Counted from the first letter of the stretch, positions 42,108-49,953 are shown. The stretch: DNA of 64,000 bases from UBA4744 sp963707435 (GCA_963707435.1 CAVPPF010000002.1:62001-126000); one strand, 5' to 3'. Made by a program: numbers and translations. The notes: generated by a model not told the origin, from the letters alone.

Positions 42108-42894
42108 TCACCACGATGAAGCGGCTTCGGGCGGAATGCCCCTGGGACCGGGAACAGACCCACCAGAGCCTGGTTCGGAACCTGGTCGAGGAAACCTACG
42201 AACTGGTGGAAGCCCTGGCGCGTCTTCCCGTTGAGGCCCCGGCGGGGGAGACGGATTTCGTCGCCTATGAAGAGGTTGAAGATGAGCTGGGTGACGTGCT
42301 CCTGCAGGTGCTGCTTCCACAGCACCATGGCGAGCGAAGCCGGAGCCTTCGATGTCGAGGATGTGGCCGAACGGCTGCGGGCGAAACTGGTGCGCCGCCA
42401 TCCGCATGTGTTCGGTGAGGTCGAGGCCACCACGGCCCAGGAAGTCCTGAAGAATTGGGAACAGATCAAGCAGGACGAGAAACAGCGGTCGTCGATGATG
42501 GATGATGTCCCTGCCGGGCTCCCCGGAATGGAGCGGGCCGCCAAGCTGCAACGGCGGGCGGCCACGGTCGGATTCGATTGGACCGGTGCAGCCGCCGTCA
42601 TGGACAAGGTGCGCGAAGAGGTCGCGGAACTCGATGCCGTGCTCGACGACCGGGTCCTGGCCGAACTTGAGCTCGGGGACCTGCTCTTCTCAGCCGTGAA
42701 TCTGGCTCGTCATCTTCATATCGACCCGGAAGTGGCCCTGCGCCGGGCCGTCGGACCGGTTCGGCGAGCGGTTCCGCCGTATGGAAACATCGAGGGACTT
42801 GACCGGTCTGAGTCTCTCCGAGTTGGATGAGTTGTGGGAAGCCGCAAAGGTTGTCGAGACAGATTTCCCGGAGAACAGGAGGAATCATGGCTAA
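42086..42894 (+). CDS. mazG: MazG nucleoside triphosphate pyrophosphohydrolase, two frameshifts
   Basis: MazG hydrolyses NTPs and dNTPs to monophosphates, cleaning aberrant nucleotides. LRAECPWDREQTHQSLVRNL and EEVEDELGDVLLQV (with metal-binding EExxD) are the first MazG motif, and DKVREEVAELDAVL with ELELGDLLFSAVNLARHL the second. Shifts near 42310 and 42750 are needed; the C-terminus ends at TAA 42892-42894, overlapping eno. It belongs with the methylase (YabN-like pair). Confidence 0.9.
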
Positions 42895-44197
42895 CGTGAC
42901 TACCCAAGGAGGGTCCATGACCACGATCGATGTGATCAGGGCCCGTGAAGTCCTCGATTCCCGGGGGAACCCGACCGTCGAGGCCGAGGTGCTCCTCGCT
43001 GGCGGCGCCTTCGGTCGAGCCGCGGTTCCGTCGGGAGCATCGACGGGGGCGCTCGAAGCCGTCGAGCTTCGAGATGGCGGAGACCGCTACGGCGGCAAGG
43101 GCGTTACGCGGGCAATAGCCAATATTCGTGATGAGATTGCCCCGGCGCTGATCGGCAGAGATGCCACCCGGCAAGAAGCACTCGATCAAATCATGCTGGA
43201 TCTCGACGGGACGCCCAACAAGGGCAGACTGGGTGCCAACGCGATCCTGGCCGTTTCGCTCGCCGCCGCCCGCGCTTCTTCTGCCGCCCTGAACATCCCC
43301 CTGTTCAAGTATCTCGGTGGGCCGTCCGCCCGGGTTTTGCCGGTGCCTTTCCTCAATGTGCTCAACGGTGGCGCGCATGCCGCGAATTCGGTCGACATTC
43401 AGGAGTTCATGCTCGTACCCGCCGGAGCCCCGAGTTTCCGCGAGGCTCTCCGAGCCGGGGTCGAGGTCTACCACACGCTCAAGGCGGTTCTGGCCGGCCG
43501 GGGGATGTCGACCAATGTGGGGGACGAGGGTGGGTTTGCTCCCAACCTGTCGAGCAACCGCGAGGCTCTCGAGATTCTCTCGGAGGCCATCGGCAACGCC
43601 GGCTACAAGCTGGGGGATGACATTGCCCTGGCCATGGACGTGGCTGCCTCAGAGCTGTACAAGGGCGGCAAGTATGTTCTCTCCGGTGAGGGCCGCGAGC
43701 TCACTTCGGATGAGATGACCGGCTTCCTCGAAGGTCTCCTCGATGATTTCCCGCTGGTTTCGATCGAAGATGGGCTGGCGGAAGACGACTGGGACGGCTG
43801 GAAAGAGCACACCCGGCGCATGGGGGATCGCACCCAGCTGGTCGGCGACGACGTCTTCGTCACGAACGAGGCGATCCTCCGCAAGGGGATCACCGAGTCG
43901 GTGGGCAACGCCATTCTCATCAAGGTCAACCAGATCGGCTCGCTGTCGGAGACGCTGCATACGATGGAAACGGCCGAACGTGCCGGGTACGGGCGGATGG
44001 TCAGCCATCGCTCCGGCGAAACGGAGGATGCATTCATCGCTCATCTGGCCGTGGCCACCAACGCCGGCCAGATCAAGACGGGGGCCCCGGCCCGGGCCGA
44101 GCGGACCGCCAAGTACAACCAGCTGCTGCGGATAGAAGAGTATCTGGGAGATCAAGCCCGGTACGCAGGGTGGGATCCGATCGGACATCGATCGTGA
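42887..44197 (+). CDS. eno: Enolase
   Basis: Enolase makes phosphoenolpyruvate from 2-phosphoglycerate. The protein is intact: REVLDSRGNPTVEAEV, GAFGRAAVPSGASTGALEA, the magnesium ligands in ALAMDVAAS, SIEDGLAEDDW and LVGDDVFVTN, the catalytic lysine in ILIKVNQIGSLSET, and SHRSGETEDAFIAHL. The first ATG (42887, AGGAGG site) and a second ATG at 42917 (also with AAGGAGG) are both possible. The stop overlaps the start of the ftsB-like gene. Confidence 0.97.
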   Translation: MANVTTQGGSMTTIDVIRAREVLDSRGNPTVEAEVLLAGGAFGRAAVPSGASTGALEAVELRDGGDRYGGKGVTRAIANIRDEIAPALIGRDATRQEALDQIMLDLDGTPNKGRLGANAILAVSLAAARASSAALNIPLFKYLGGPSARVLPVPFLNVLNGGAHAANSVDIQEFMLVPAGAPSFREALRAGVEVYHTLKAVLAGRGMSTNVGDEGGFAPNLSSNREALEILSEAIGNAGYKLGDDIALAMDVAASELYKGGKYVLSGEGRELTSDEMTGFLEGLLDDFPLVSIEDGLAEDDWDGWKEHTRRMGDRTQLVGDDVFVTNEAILRKGITESVGNAILIKVNQIGSLSETLHTMETAERAGYGRMVSHRSGETEDAFIAHLAVATNAGQIKTGAPARAERTAKYNQLLRIEEYLGDQARYAGWDPIGHRS

Positions 44198-44591
44198 TCA
44201 GCGCAACCGGCAAGACCAGGTTCGTTTGGGTGGTCACCCTGCTCCTGGTGGTGGCGGTTGCGCTGGTGTTCTCCAATGTCTTTCCCTTCCGGCAGATTCT
44301 GGCCCAGCAGGAGCTGGTCGCCCAGAAAGAACAGAGCGCTTGCCGTTCTGCAAGGACGAGAATGAGCGCCTGAGCACGACGGCCGACTATCTGCAGACCG
44401 ATCAGGGCGTTGAGAAGATCGCCCGGCAAGACTTCGGCTACGTCCGGCCCGGCGAGGTTGCCTACGTTGTCGTATCTCCTCCGGATCAGACGGGATTCGT
44501 GCCGGCGCCTCCCGAGCCGGTCGAGGAACTCGATCGTGGCTGGTGGCAGGGGATCTGGGATTTCCTGACCGGTCGCGACCTTTTTGGGTAG
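44194..44591 (+). CDS. FtsB/DivIC-type septum formation initiator, one frameshift
   Basis: A short cytoplasmic tail, one transmembrane helix (TRFVWVVTLLLVVAVALVF) and a coiled-coil that ends in a proline-rich extracytoplasmic tail. One shift near 44335 joins the two frames; the second half contains YLQTDQGVEKIARQDFGYVR, the conserved FtsB/DivIC signature. GTG start overlaps the eno stop (GTGA). It acts in cell division. Its position after eno matches Mycobacterium tuberculosis Rv1024. Confidence 0.88.
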
Positions 44592-45115
44592 TGAACGATC
44601 AGGAAGCGGTGGCTGCTCAGCTCGAGCGATCACTGCGGGCCCCGATCGAAGTTGTCACGCGGTGCCCGCTCGGGCTCCCGGTCGTTGTTTCCGTTCCCCC
44701 GTTGCTCGACGACGGGACGCCTTTCCCGACCCGCTACTGGCTGACCTGTCCGCTTGCCACCACGAGGGTTGGAAGACTCGAGGCGGCCGGAGGAGTCAAA
44801 GCCATGGAACGCTGGGTTTCATCGGATCCGGAGATCGAGGCCCGGTTCTTGGCAGCCGGAGTCCGCTATGCCGCCGAACGAGATCTCCTGGTTCCCGACG
44901 AGGCGCTCCACCGGCCGTCGGGCGGCGTGGCAGGTAGCCGTCGCGGCGTCAAGTGTCTCCATGCCCAGTACGCCGATCATGCCGCCGGCAACGACAATCC
45001 GGTCGGTGCCGTGGTAGCTCCCTGGGTTGAACCATGGAACTGCACGGTGCCGTGCGTCGCGGAGGATGAGTCGGGAGCTGCCGGCAGGAACCCGGCGTGG
45101 CGAGAACCGAGATAG
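44591..45115 (+). CDS. DUF501 family protein
   Basis: An intact 174-residue protein with the DUF501 signature: CPLGLPVVVSVPPLLDDGTP, FPTRYWLTCPLA and GVKCLHAQYADHAAGNDNP. The three conserved cysteines and a His suggest a metal site. GTG start overlaps the preceding stop by one base. In Actinobacteria DUF501 follows ftsB/divIC and precedes ppx; ppx is missing here. Function is unknown. Confidence 0.9.
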   Translation: MNDQEAVAAQLERSLRAPIEVVTRCPLGLPVVVSVPPLLDDGTPFPTRYWLTCPLATTRVGRLEAAGGVKAMERWVSSDPEIEARFLAAGVRYAAERDLLVPDEALHRPSGGVAGSRRGVKCLHAQYADHAAGNDNPVGAVVAPWVEPWNCTVPCVAEDESGAAGRNPAWREPR

Positions 45116-45136
45116 TGGAGGAGTAGCTCAGTATTC

Positions 45137-45157
45137 AGGTACTAGGTACTAGGTACT
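45137..45157. repeat. 7-base tandem repeat AGGTACT x3
   Basis: AGGTACT is repeated exactly three times (45137-45143, 45144-45150, 45151-45157) and overlaps the stop codon of the HIT gene (CTA at 45149-45151 on the plus strand). Similar micro-repeats occur at 36676-36709. Confidence 0.85.
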
Positions 45158-45634
45158 CATGCCGGCTCGAATCTTCTCCCAGGTGTCCAGGAGGTCCTCG
45201 GGGATGACCCGGGTTGAGCCGATTGTGGTCATGAAGTTTGCGTCGCCTTCCCAGCGCGGCACGAGGTGCAGGTGGAAGTGCCCGGGCACTCCGGCTCCTG
45301 CGACCCGCCCGAGGTTCGCACCCAGGTTGAACCCGGTCGGGGACATTGCTTCTTCCAGGGCGATCTGGACGGTGGCCAGAGCGTTCCAGAGCTCGTCCCG
45401 TTCGGCGGTTGCGAGATCGCCGGGGTCGGCCACGTGGCGGAACGGAGCGATCATCACGTGTCCGGTCGTGTAGGGAAAGCGATTGAGGACGGTGAACGTC
45501 ACTTCGGCCCGAGCGACGATGAGTGACTCTCGATCCGGTTGATCGGGCAGCCGGCAGAAGAGGCACCCGGCGGGGTCGGGGTTGGCGGCACCGGCGATGT
45601 AGGTGCTGCGCCATCCTGCCCAGAGTTGATCCAT
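45149..45634 (-). CDS. HIT family hydrolase
   Basis: A 161-residue HIT protein with the histidine triad HFHLHLVPRW and a four-residue zinc-like C..C motif (CLFCRLPD). The family hydrolyses AMP or diadenosine polyphosphate bonds. It reads divergently from the small membrane protein gene and converges with DUF501. The ATG at 45634 is the first good start; an upstream extension is unlikely. Confidence 0.93.
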   Translation of the reverse strand: MDQLWAGWRSTYIAGAANPDPAGCLFCRLPDQPDRESLIVARAEVTFTVLNRFPYTTGHVMIAPFRHVADPGDLATAERDELWNALATVQIALEEAMSPTGFNLGANLGRVAGAGVPGHFHLHLVPRWEGDANFMTTIGSTRVIPEDLLDTWEKIRAGMST

Positions 45635-45762
45635 AGGGCTGAGGTTACCGTCCACCCGAACCGGGCAGGAAGCCTCTATCGCCTGACCCGAGTAGGGGCG
45701 ATGATGGTGGCGGTATCGGAAGCGCACCGGCGCGACCCGGCGGCGGCTGAGGAGGGTGTCTC

Positions 45763-45909
45763 ATGACACTTCTTGACGAGCCAGTAGTGCGGGATGACTC
45801 GAGGGCTCGTGCCCGGTATCGGTACGAATGGACGATCTGTCTCCTGGTGGCCATCTTGATTGTGGCCGGGGTCACCACCGCGATCCTGTTGTTGGTTGGG
45901 GCTGCTTGA
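45763..45909 (+). CDS. 48-residue single-span membrane protein
   Basis: MTLLDEPVVRDDSRARARYR followed by a hydrophobic helix (WTICLLVAILIVAGVTTAILLLVGAA). The ATG has a GGAGG site 8 bases before it. The gene lies immediately upstream of tRNA-Leu. Length, charge and single helix look like a real microprotein. No family is known to me. Confidence 0.6.
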   Translation: MTLLDEPVVRDDSRARARYRYEWTICLLVAILIVAGVTTAILLLVGAA

Positions 45910-45959
45910 ACTCGACGGCTCACGACCGGCTGCTTGTTCATCTAAGGTGCGGCCTCGAG

Positions 45960-46046
45960 GCCCGGGTGACGTAATTTGGCAGCCGTGGCGGACTTAAAAT
46001 CCGCTGTTCCGAGAGGAACGTGTGGGTTCAAATCCCACCCCGGGCA
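45960..46046 (+). tRNA. tRNA-Leu (anticodon UAA)
   Basis: A full cloverleaf is visible: acceptor GCCCGGG/CCCGGGC, anticodon stem GCGGA/TCCGC with loop CTTAAAA (anticodon TAA), a long variable arm (TGTTCCGAGAGGAACG) as expected for leucine, and T arm GTGGGTTCAAATCCCAC. The discriminator is A and CCA is not encoded. It is followed by a 9-bp hairpin terminator at 46049. A decayed copy of its 3' half is at 49339. Confidence 0.95.
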
Positions 46047-46048
46047 CG

Positions 46049-46076
46049 AGAAACCCCTGCTTGTGCGGGGGTTTCT
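46049..46076 (+). terminator. Hairpin terminator after tRNA-Leu
   Basis: AGAAACCCC and GGGGTTTCT form a 9-bp stem around a 10-base loop, 3 bases after the tRNA end; the next bases are GTTC. It is likely the rho-independent terminator of the tRNA transcript. Confidence 0.7.
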
Positions 46077-46205
46077 GTTCGAGTCGAGTGTTTCTTCCAG
46101 CTTTACCGTTGGCGACAAGCTTCACCAACATGGGACGTGTCAGGGAAGCGGTGTGGTCGGCAACTGCGATAGTGTCATCGGGTTCCCAACAAGCGAGACT
46201 GCATC

Positions 46206-46493
46206 GTGGACCAGCCCTGTACCCACATCAGCGATCGGCCAACGGTCCGCCTATCGGGCGTTGGCTGCGTCGAATGCCTTCAGATCGGGGGAAGCTGGGT
46301 TCATCTGCGGGTTTGCATGGAGTGCGGTCATGTTGGGTGTTGTGATGAATCGCCTAACACGCACGCCACCAAACACTTCCATGGAACCGGCCACCCCGTG
46401 ATCAGGAGTTTCGAACCGGGCGAGGCGTGGTGGTACTGCTATATCGACGACGATTTCGTCGAGTTCGATGAGGTAGGCCCTCTGCGACTCTAA
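46206..46493 (+). CDS. UBP-type zinc-finger protein
   Basis: A 95-residue GTG-start protein. The ZnF-UBP pattern is complete: GCVECLQIGGSWVHLRVCME, CGHVGCCDESP and HATKHFHGTGHPVIRSFEPG. Bacterial copies of this ubiquitin-binding-like finger are small stand-alone proteins of unknown function. It ends with DEVGPLRL. It is the first gene after tRNA-Leu. Confidence 0.88.
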   Translation: MDQPCTHISDRPTVRLSGVGCVECLQIGGSWVHLRVCMECGHVGCCDESPNTHATKHFHGTGHPVIRSFEPGEAWWYCYIDDDFVEFDEVGPLRL

Positions 46494-46539
46494 ACCAGCA
46501 ACTCCTACCGCCACCCGGCGACCCTCACCGGATGCCGCC

Positions 46540-46599
46540 GTCGCCACACCGGCCGGCCGCCCGACCCTCGAAACCGGGCGGCGATTTCTGCGGCGTGGC
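46540..46599. repeat. REP-like palindromic repeat, copy A
   Basis: About 60 bases (GTCGCCACACCGGCC... to ...GCGGCGTGG) with an internal perfect hairpin CCGCCCG/CGGGCGG. It matches copy B at 47214-47270 in the shared blocks GTCGCCACACCG, CCGCCC, TCG, AACCGGGC and GGCGATT. It is a candidate dispersed intergenic repeat. Confidence 0.6.
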
Positions 46600-46735
46600 A
46601 GCCCGAAGACCCCAATCCGAACCCCGAGAAACGCCTTTGATATCAGGGTTCCTTGCGGGGAATCCCTAATGGACCCGTCAGTCAGGTTGATGCATCGTGG
46701 AGATACACAAGAGGCAGCCCACAAGGAGACCGTCG

Positions 46736-47110
46736 ATGACCACCCAAACCACCGAGACCCATCCCACCACCTACGAGGTCTCATCCCAATCCCGCAACCT
46801 CGCCACGCTGAGCCACCTCTCAGCCTTCATCACCTTCTTCGGTATCCCGTCGCTGGTTGGACCGCTGGTGTTGTGGCTCCTGAACCGGGACGACCCGTAC
46901 GTCGAGCAGCAGGCCAAAGAAGCGCTGAACTTCAACATCTCGTTCCTGTTGTACGGGGTGGCGGCAGCGGTCTCGATCATCCTCCTCGTCGGTCTGATCG
47001 CCCTCCCGGTCGTGCTGGTCACCTGGTTCGTGCTGGTGATCGTGGCGGCAGTCAAAGCAGCAAACGGCGAGGACTACCAGTACCCGGTCACGATCCGGTT
47101 CGTTTCCTAG
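46736..47110 (+). CDS. DUF4870 family membrane protein
   Basis: A 124-residue protein with three hydrophobic helices and the DUF4870 signature (NLATLSHLSAFITFFGIPSL, then FNISFLLYGVAAAV). AAGGAGA precedes ATG 46736; the upstream in-frame start is less likely. Function is unknown. It is followed by a 12-bp hairpin at 47135. Confidence 0.85.
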   Translation: MTTQTTETHPTTYEVSSQSRNLATLSHLSAFITFFGIPSLVGPLVLWLLNRDDPYVEQQAKEALNFNISFLLYGVAAAVSIILLVGLIALPVVLVTWFVLVIVAAVKAANGEDYQYPVTIRFVS

Positions 47111-47134
47111 AACGGCCGAACCTCTCTCCTCGAC

Positions 47135-47165
47135 AGGAAGGGCCTCCGATACCGAGGCCCTTCCT
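47135..47165 (+). terminator. Hairpin terminator after DUF4870 gene
   Basis: AGGAAGGGCCTC pairs perfectly with GAGGCCCTTCCT (12 bp) around loop CGATACC. It lies 25 bases after the stop and is a likely intrinsic terminator, although no long T run follows. Confidence 0.7.
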
Positions 47166-47213
47166 TGCGTACCACCACCGGTCGACCTAGTCCATGTGAC
47201 CCCGGTTTCCCCG

Positions 47214-47270
47214 GTCGCCACACCGCCAACCGCCCAACCGTCGGAACCGGGCTGGCGATTCCTGTGGTGG
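47214..47270. repeat. REP-like palindromic repeat, copy B
   Basis: The counterpart of copy A (46540-46599), with the same order of conserved blocks and partially preserved hairpin. It is followed, at 47270-47375, by a 10-base inverted repeat (CCTCGTGGAC and GTCCACGAGG). The rest of the 304-base gap (47111-47414) contains no other feature that I can support. Confidence 0.55.
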
Positions 47271-47414
47271 ACCTCGTGGACTTCGTGAACGTTTGATGAC
47301 ACCGGGAGAGATCACACCACTGAAACACCGAAACCGTGGGAGCTGGGGCCGGGTGAAGGTCCACGAGGTTCACGACCCTCACCGCCCGAAATCAACTTCT
47401 GTAGGGTTGCCAAC

Positions 47415-47804
47415 ATGCGTTTCATTGTTCGGCTTCTGACCACCGCAGCTTCCCTGTGGGTAGCCGTCTGGCTGGTCAACGGATTGGAGTTCGACGGCGA
47501 ATGGTGGGAGTTCCTGATCGTTGCAGCGATCATGGGCTTCGCGAATGCGGTAGCGAAACCAGTTCTCAAATTCTTCAGCCTTCCGTTCATCCTGGTAACC
47601 CTCGGCCTGTTTCTGCTGGTGGTGAACGCTGTGGTGCTCCAGTTGGTGGTCTGGATTTCCGGCCCCGACGTCTTCGACCTGGGGTTGACTTCGACCGGTT
47701 TCTTTTGGGCAACCTTCTGGGGGGCGATCGTGGTGTCCTTGGCTGGTTGGGCCATCAGCACAGTGCTTCCTGACACCAAGAAGAAGAAAGGGAAGCACCA
47801 CTAA
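47415..47804 (+). CDS. Phage_holin_4_2 / DUF360-type membrane protein
   Basis: A 129-residue protein with four hydrophobic helices and a lysine-rich tail (KKKKGKHH). It matches the Phage_holin_4_2 (mycobacteriophage holin superfamily IV-like) family: GFANAVAKPVLKFFSLPF is conserved. The family is widespread in chromosomes and does not indicate a prophage; no phage genes are nearby. Confidence 0.85.
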   Translation: MRFIVRLLTTAASLWVAVWLVNGLEFDGEWWEFLIVAAIMGFANAVAKPVLKFFSLPFILVTLGLFLLVVNAVVLQLVVWISGPDVFDLGLTSTGFFWATFWGAIVVSLAGWAISTVLPDTKKKKGKHH

Positions 47805-48489
47805 CCCGGTTGGGTGCACACCGACCCGGGGGCGCGGTCCACTTGCTGCAGCCATTGCCACCCAGCGAGCCTCCCGCCGGTTGTTGCTATCGCCGAGCCC
47901 ACAGGACCGCCGTCGGGCGAGACGACCGTGACAATCTCTGCGACGTTGATCATTCCGGACCCGCTGCGGGTCGTCGGACTGGCGACCTGGCCGGAATGGC
48001 GGATGACCCAGCTGCGAGTCCCTCATGACTAATTTCAGGAGATGCCTTCTCCTCTGCCGCCGGGTGAGTCGGTGAGAGATCACCTGCTTGCGATCTGCCG
48101 ATGTCCGGTGATGATCGACACGTTGGGTGGGGTGGCGACGCCCTGTTCGACCATTGTCGGGTTCCAGGGTCTCCATTCTGAAATGTTTCAGGTGCCGACT
48201 CCGTGGTTGGGACGGATGGTAGCCCTCGGTGGACCGCAGCTCCCCGCCAGGTCGGCGGTCTCGACGGTCGCGGGTGTCTCGATCAGCTGTGCTCACTGGG
48301 CTGGGTGTTCGGAAGCGAGTGGATAGAGCCGGCCGGGGCCGGGAGGTATTACACCGGTAGAGTCGTCGGTGGGTTGGTCGGCCGGGAGATGACCCAACCG
48401 GCCCCCGCCTGCTCGTCTTGATTCCAGTGGGGCCTCCAGCAGGGCTGCCAACCGTTCCCGAGCGAAGGTCGCAAAACGACCCAATGTGA
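47805..48489. other. Gene-free stretch
   Basis: No convincing ORF is seen in these ~685 bases. Some open frames occur, but none has recognisable domain content or a ribosome-binding site. Two blocks share the phrase GAGAGATCAC with the gap at 47300. It may hold decayed sequence. Confidence 0.5.
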
Positions 48490-48517
48490 GGGGACCCCTG
48501 CCGGAGCAGGGGTCCCC
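48490..48517 (-). terminator. Strong 12-bp hairpin terminator
   Basis: GGGGACCCCTGC pairs perfectly with GCAGGGGTCCCC around CGGA. It lies 28 bases after the stop codon of the exported protein gene on the minus strand, so it is its likely terminator, though it may act in both directions. Confidence 0.75.
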
Positions 48518-48544
48518 GTTCGTAGGTGGTCAAGCTGTCAACCG

Positions 48545-48895
48545 TTATCCCGGATTCGGATTCGAGCCCGGCCAGATCGGCGACCAGTCCGAATTGCCGT
48601 TACCCGGTCCCGGTGAGTCTGGCGGATTCAGGGTATTGAGCGCCTTCGAGTTGGCGTTGGCTCCCGCCTGGTTGTTGCCGGGAAGGAATGTGAAGTTCCC
48701 GTTAGGGAGTGCGCCCCAGCCTTGACCGTTGTGGTCTGCGGCGTTGGCGTTCCCGACCGCAGGACACAAGAACTCCCCGTTGGGTCCAAATGCCGGACCG
48801 TCAGGTGGACCTGCAAACGCTGCCCCCTGAGTGGCGACCATCCCCCCAACAACAAGTGTCGCAATGACCACCACATGCCTGATGCGCCTCTTCAT
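48545..48895 (-). CDS. Secreted small protein of unknown function
   Basis: A 116-residue protein with a clear Sec signal peptide (MKRRIRHVVVIATLVVGGM, cleavage after AFA near residue 28) and a mature part rich in Gly, Asn and Pro (NGQGWGALPNGNFTFLPGNN, SPGPGNGNSDWSP). AGGAGCA precedes ATG 48895. No domain is recognised. The low-complexity Asn/Gly/Pro mature part suggests an extracellular structural role. Confidence 0.65.
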   Translation of the reverse strand: MKRRIRHVVVIATLVVGGMVATQGAAFAGPPDGPAFGPNGEFLCPAVGNANAADHNGQGWGALPNGNFTFLPGNNQAGANANSKALNTLNPPDSPGPGNGNSDWSPIWPGSNPNPG

Positions 48896-49338
48896 GCGTT
48901 GCTCCTTTCTGCCCGGAATCTCCGGTCTCTGATCATTGACACTGACCGGAGAGAAGAAACCCCGACGAAACGCCAGAGAAACACCTGGGAAACTCCCCCC
49001 GCACCCTCCGTTCGACCTAACTGCCCTCGAGCTGAGCAAAGCGAATCGGATCAGAGCTGACCGGGACCGGCCGCTGCCACACCGGAACCGATGGTCGTTG
49101 GACTGGTCGGCAGGGGGGGGGGTAGCCTCACCGCCAGGAGCAACCCACGAGGATTCGACGACTACCCGCCGGTCATGGACACCGCCCAGGGTCGCCGAAA
49201 TGTTCACCACCCCGGACGAAGCAGCGCGGGCGGTTCCTGGAAGGGCGGCAGGCGCTGGCGGAGGGTACGTTCGGTGCGGTGGGGGGGGGTGCGGATGGCG
49301 GTTCACGCGGGGTTGACCGGTGAGCTGCCCGGAACAGT
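48896..49338. other. Gene-free stretch with two poly-G tracts
   Basis: This ~440-base segment upstream of the secreted protein has no supported gene. It contains a run of ten G at 49113-49122 and nine G at 49281-49289, unusual in any bacterial genome and prone to miscalls. A fragmentary frame MFTTPDEAARA... (near 49200) looks vaguely coding but lacks support. Confidence 0.5.
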
Positions 49339-49403
49339 GGACTCCCAATCCGCTGTTTCGAGAGGAACGTGTGTGGTCCAATCCGGCCCCCGGCGCGAGA
49401 AAC
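49339..49403 (+). pseudogene. Decayed copy of the 3' half of tRNA-Leu
   Basis: Aligned with 45990-46054, 54 of 65 bases agree without gaps, and the match runs about 8 bases beyond the tRNA 3' end (CGAGAAAC). The variable arm TGTTTCGAGAGGAACG is retained, but the anticodon loop reads CTCCCAA and the T-arm and acceptor stem are damaged. The 5' half is not recognisable. It looks like a duplicated attachment-site-type remnant rather than a functional tRNA. Confidence 0.75.
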
Positions 49404-49694
49404 TCCGTCGATTAACTCCGGTCCCGTATCCACGTTCTGAGGGTGGTGACCACCGGCCACGCATCACCGTTGCGGCCACCTGGCTGCCGTCATCCGCCGG
49501 CTCCTGTTTCGAAGCGCCTCTCCAGCAGCTTGTGCCCAAACGTGGAAACGACGGCGCCGGTGATCTTCGGGCCGACACAGGTCGTCGTGGAGACAACAGC
49601 GCCCCCCGCTCTCGATCAAATCGGTGAGGTAGGCGAACACCACCTCGGGGGGAGCATCGAGGTGGAATGGCTCGGTGTACTGCTTCACGTACAC
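49400..49694 (-). pseudogene. SRPBCC-type protein remnant
   Basis: The start MYVKQYTEPFHLDAPPEVVF with FAYLTDLIES is typical of SRPBCC (START/polyketide cyclase-like) proteins. The frame breaks in the G/C run near 49600 (continuing as VVSTTTCVGPKITGAVVSTF in another frame), again near 49520, and the sequence ends at the tRNA-like fragment, so only about half of a 140-residue domain is readable. Probable pseudogene or disrupted gene. Confidence 0.55.
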
Positions 49695-49841
49695 CTCCTC
49701 TATATACCGATCCTACGTCACCACGGACGAACTGAGTAGAGGGTTGCTGCCTGATCTCCGGCCTCCTGGCTCCCGCCCCCCGTTGCGAGCCTCCCGGCTC
49801 GATGTCGCGGTGCTGATCGACGCCTGGTGGTTTCTTTGGTC

Positions 49842-49881
49842 TTCTCATCCAATTCTCATGGTTCCTTCATGCCGTCTTCAT
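49842..49881 (+). promoter_or_regulatory. Four 11-bp direct repeats, Pho-box-like
   Basis: TTCTCAT at 49842, TTCTCAT at 49853, CCTTCAT at 49864 and TCTTCAT at 49875 are spaced exactly 11 bases apart, each ending in TCAT. This is the geometry of tandem half-sites for an OmpR-family dimer such as PhoB/PhoP (the E. coli pho box is CTGTCAT every 11 bases). A candidate -10 (TACCTT or GATAGT) lies 10-17 bases further on. The first gene downstream on this strand is the lipoprotein at 49999. Confidence 0.6.
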
Positions 49882-49923
49882 CCGGCCCCTCTACCTTGAT
49901 AGTCACAACCTATCCCTCCCACC

Positions 49924-49953
49924 ACGGAGCCCTCGAGTGATCGAGGGCTCCGT
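49924..49953 (+). terminator. 13-bp hairpin between Pho-box-like site and lipoprotein gene
   Basis: ACGGAGCCCTCGA and TCGAGGGCTCCGT form a perfect 13-bp stem with GTGA loop. It stands only about 45 bases before the lipoprotein start and 40 bases behind the operator, so it could terminate a short transcript or serve as an attenuator. Confidence 0.6.

Noticed and set aside
47415..47804. Phage holin as evidence for a prophage
   Set aside because: The Phage_holin_4_2 family is common in bacterial chromosomes, and no integrase, terminase, capsid or tail gene occurs in the window.
47805..48489. Several 60-95-codon open frames
   Set aside because: None has a ribosome-binding site, codon style or recognisable domain; treated as gene-free.
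49339..49403. A second functional tRNA gene
   Set aside because: The 5' half, acceptor stem and T arm do not fold as a tRNA; it is best read as a decayed copy.
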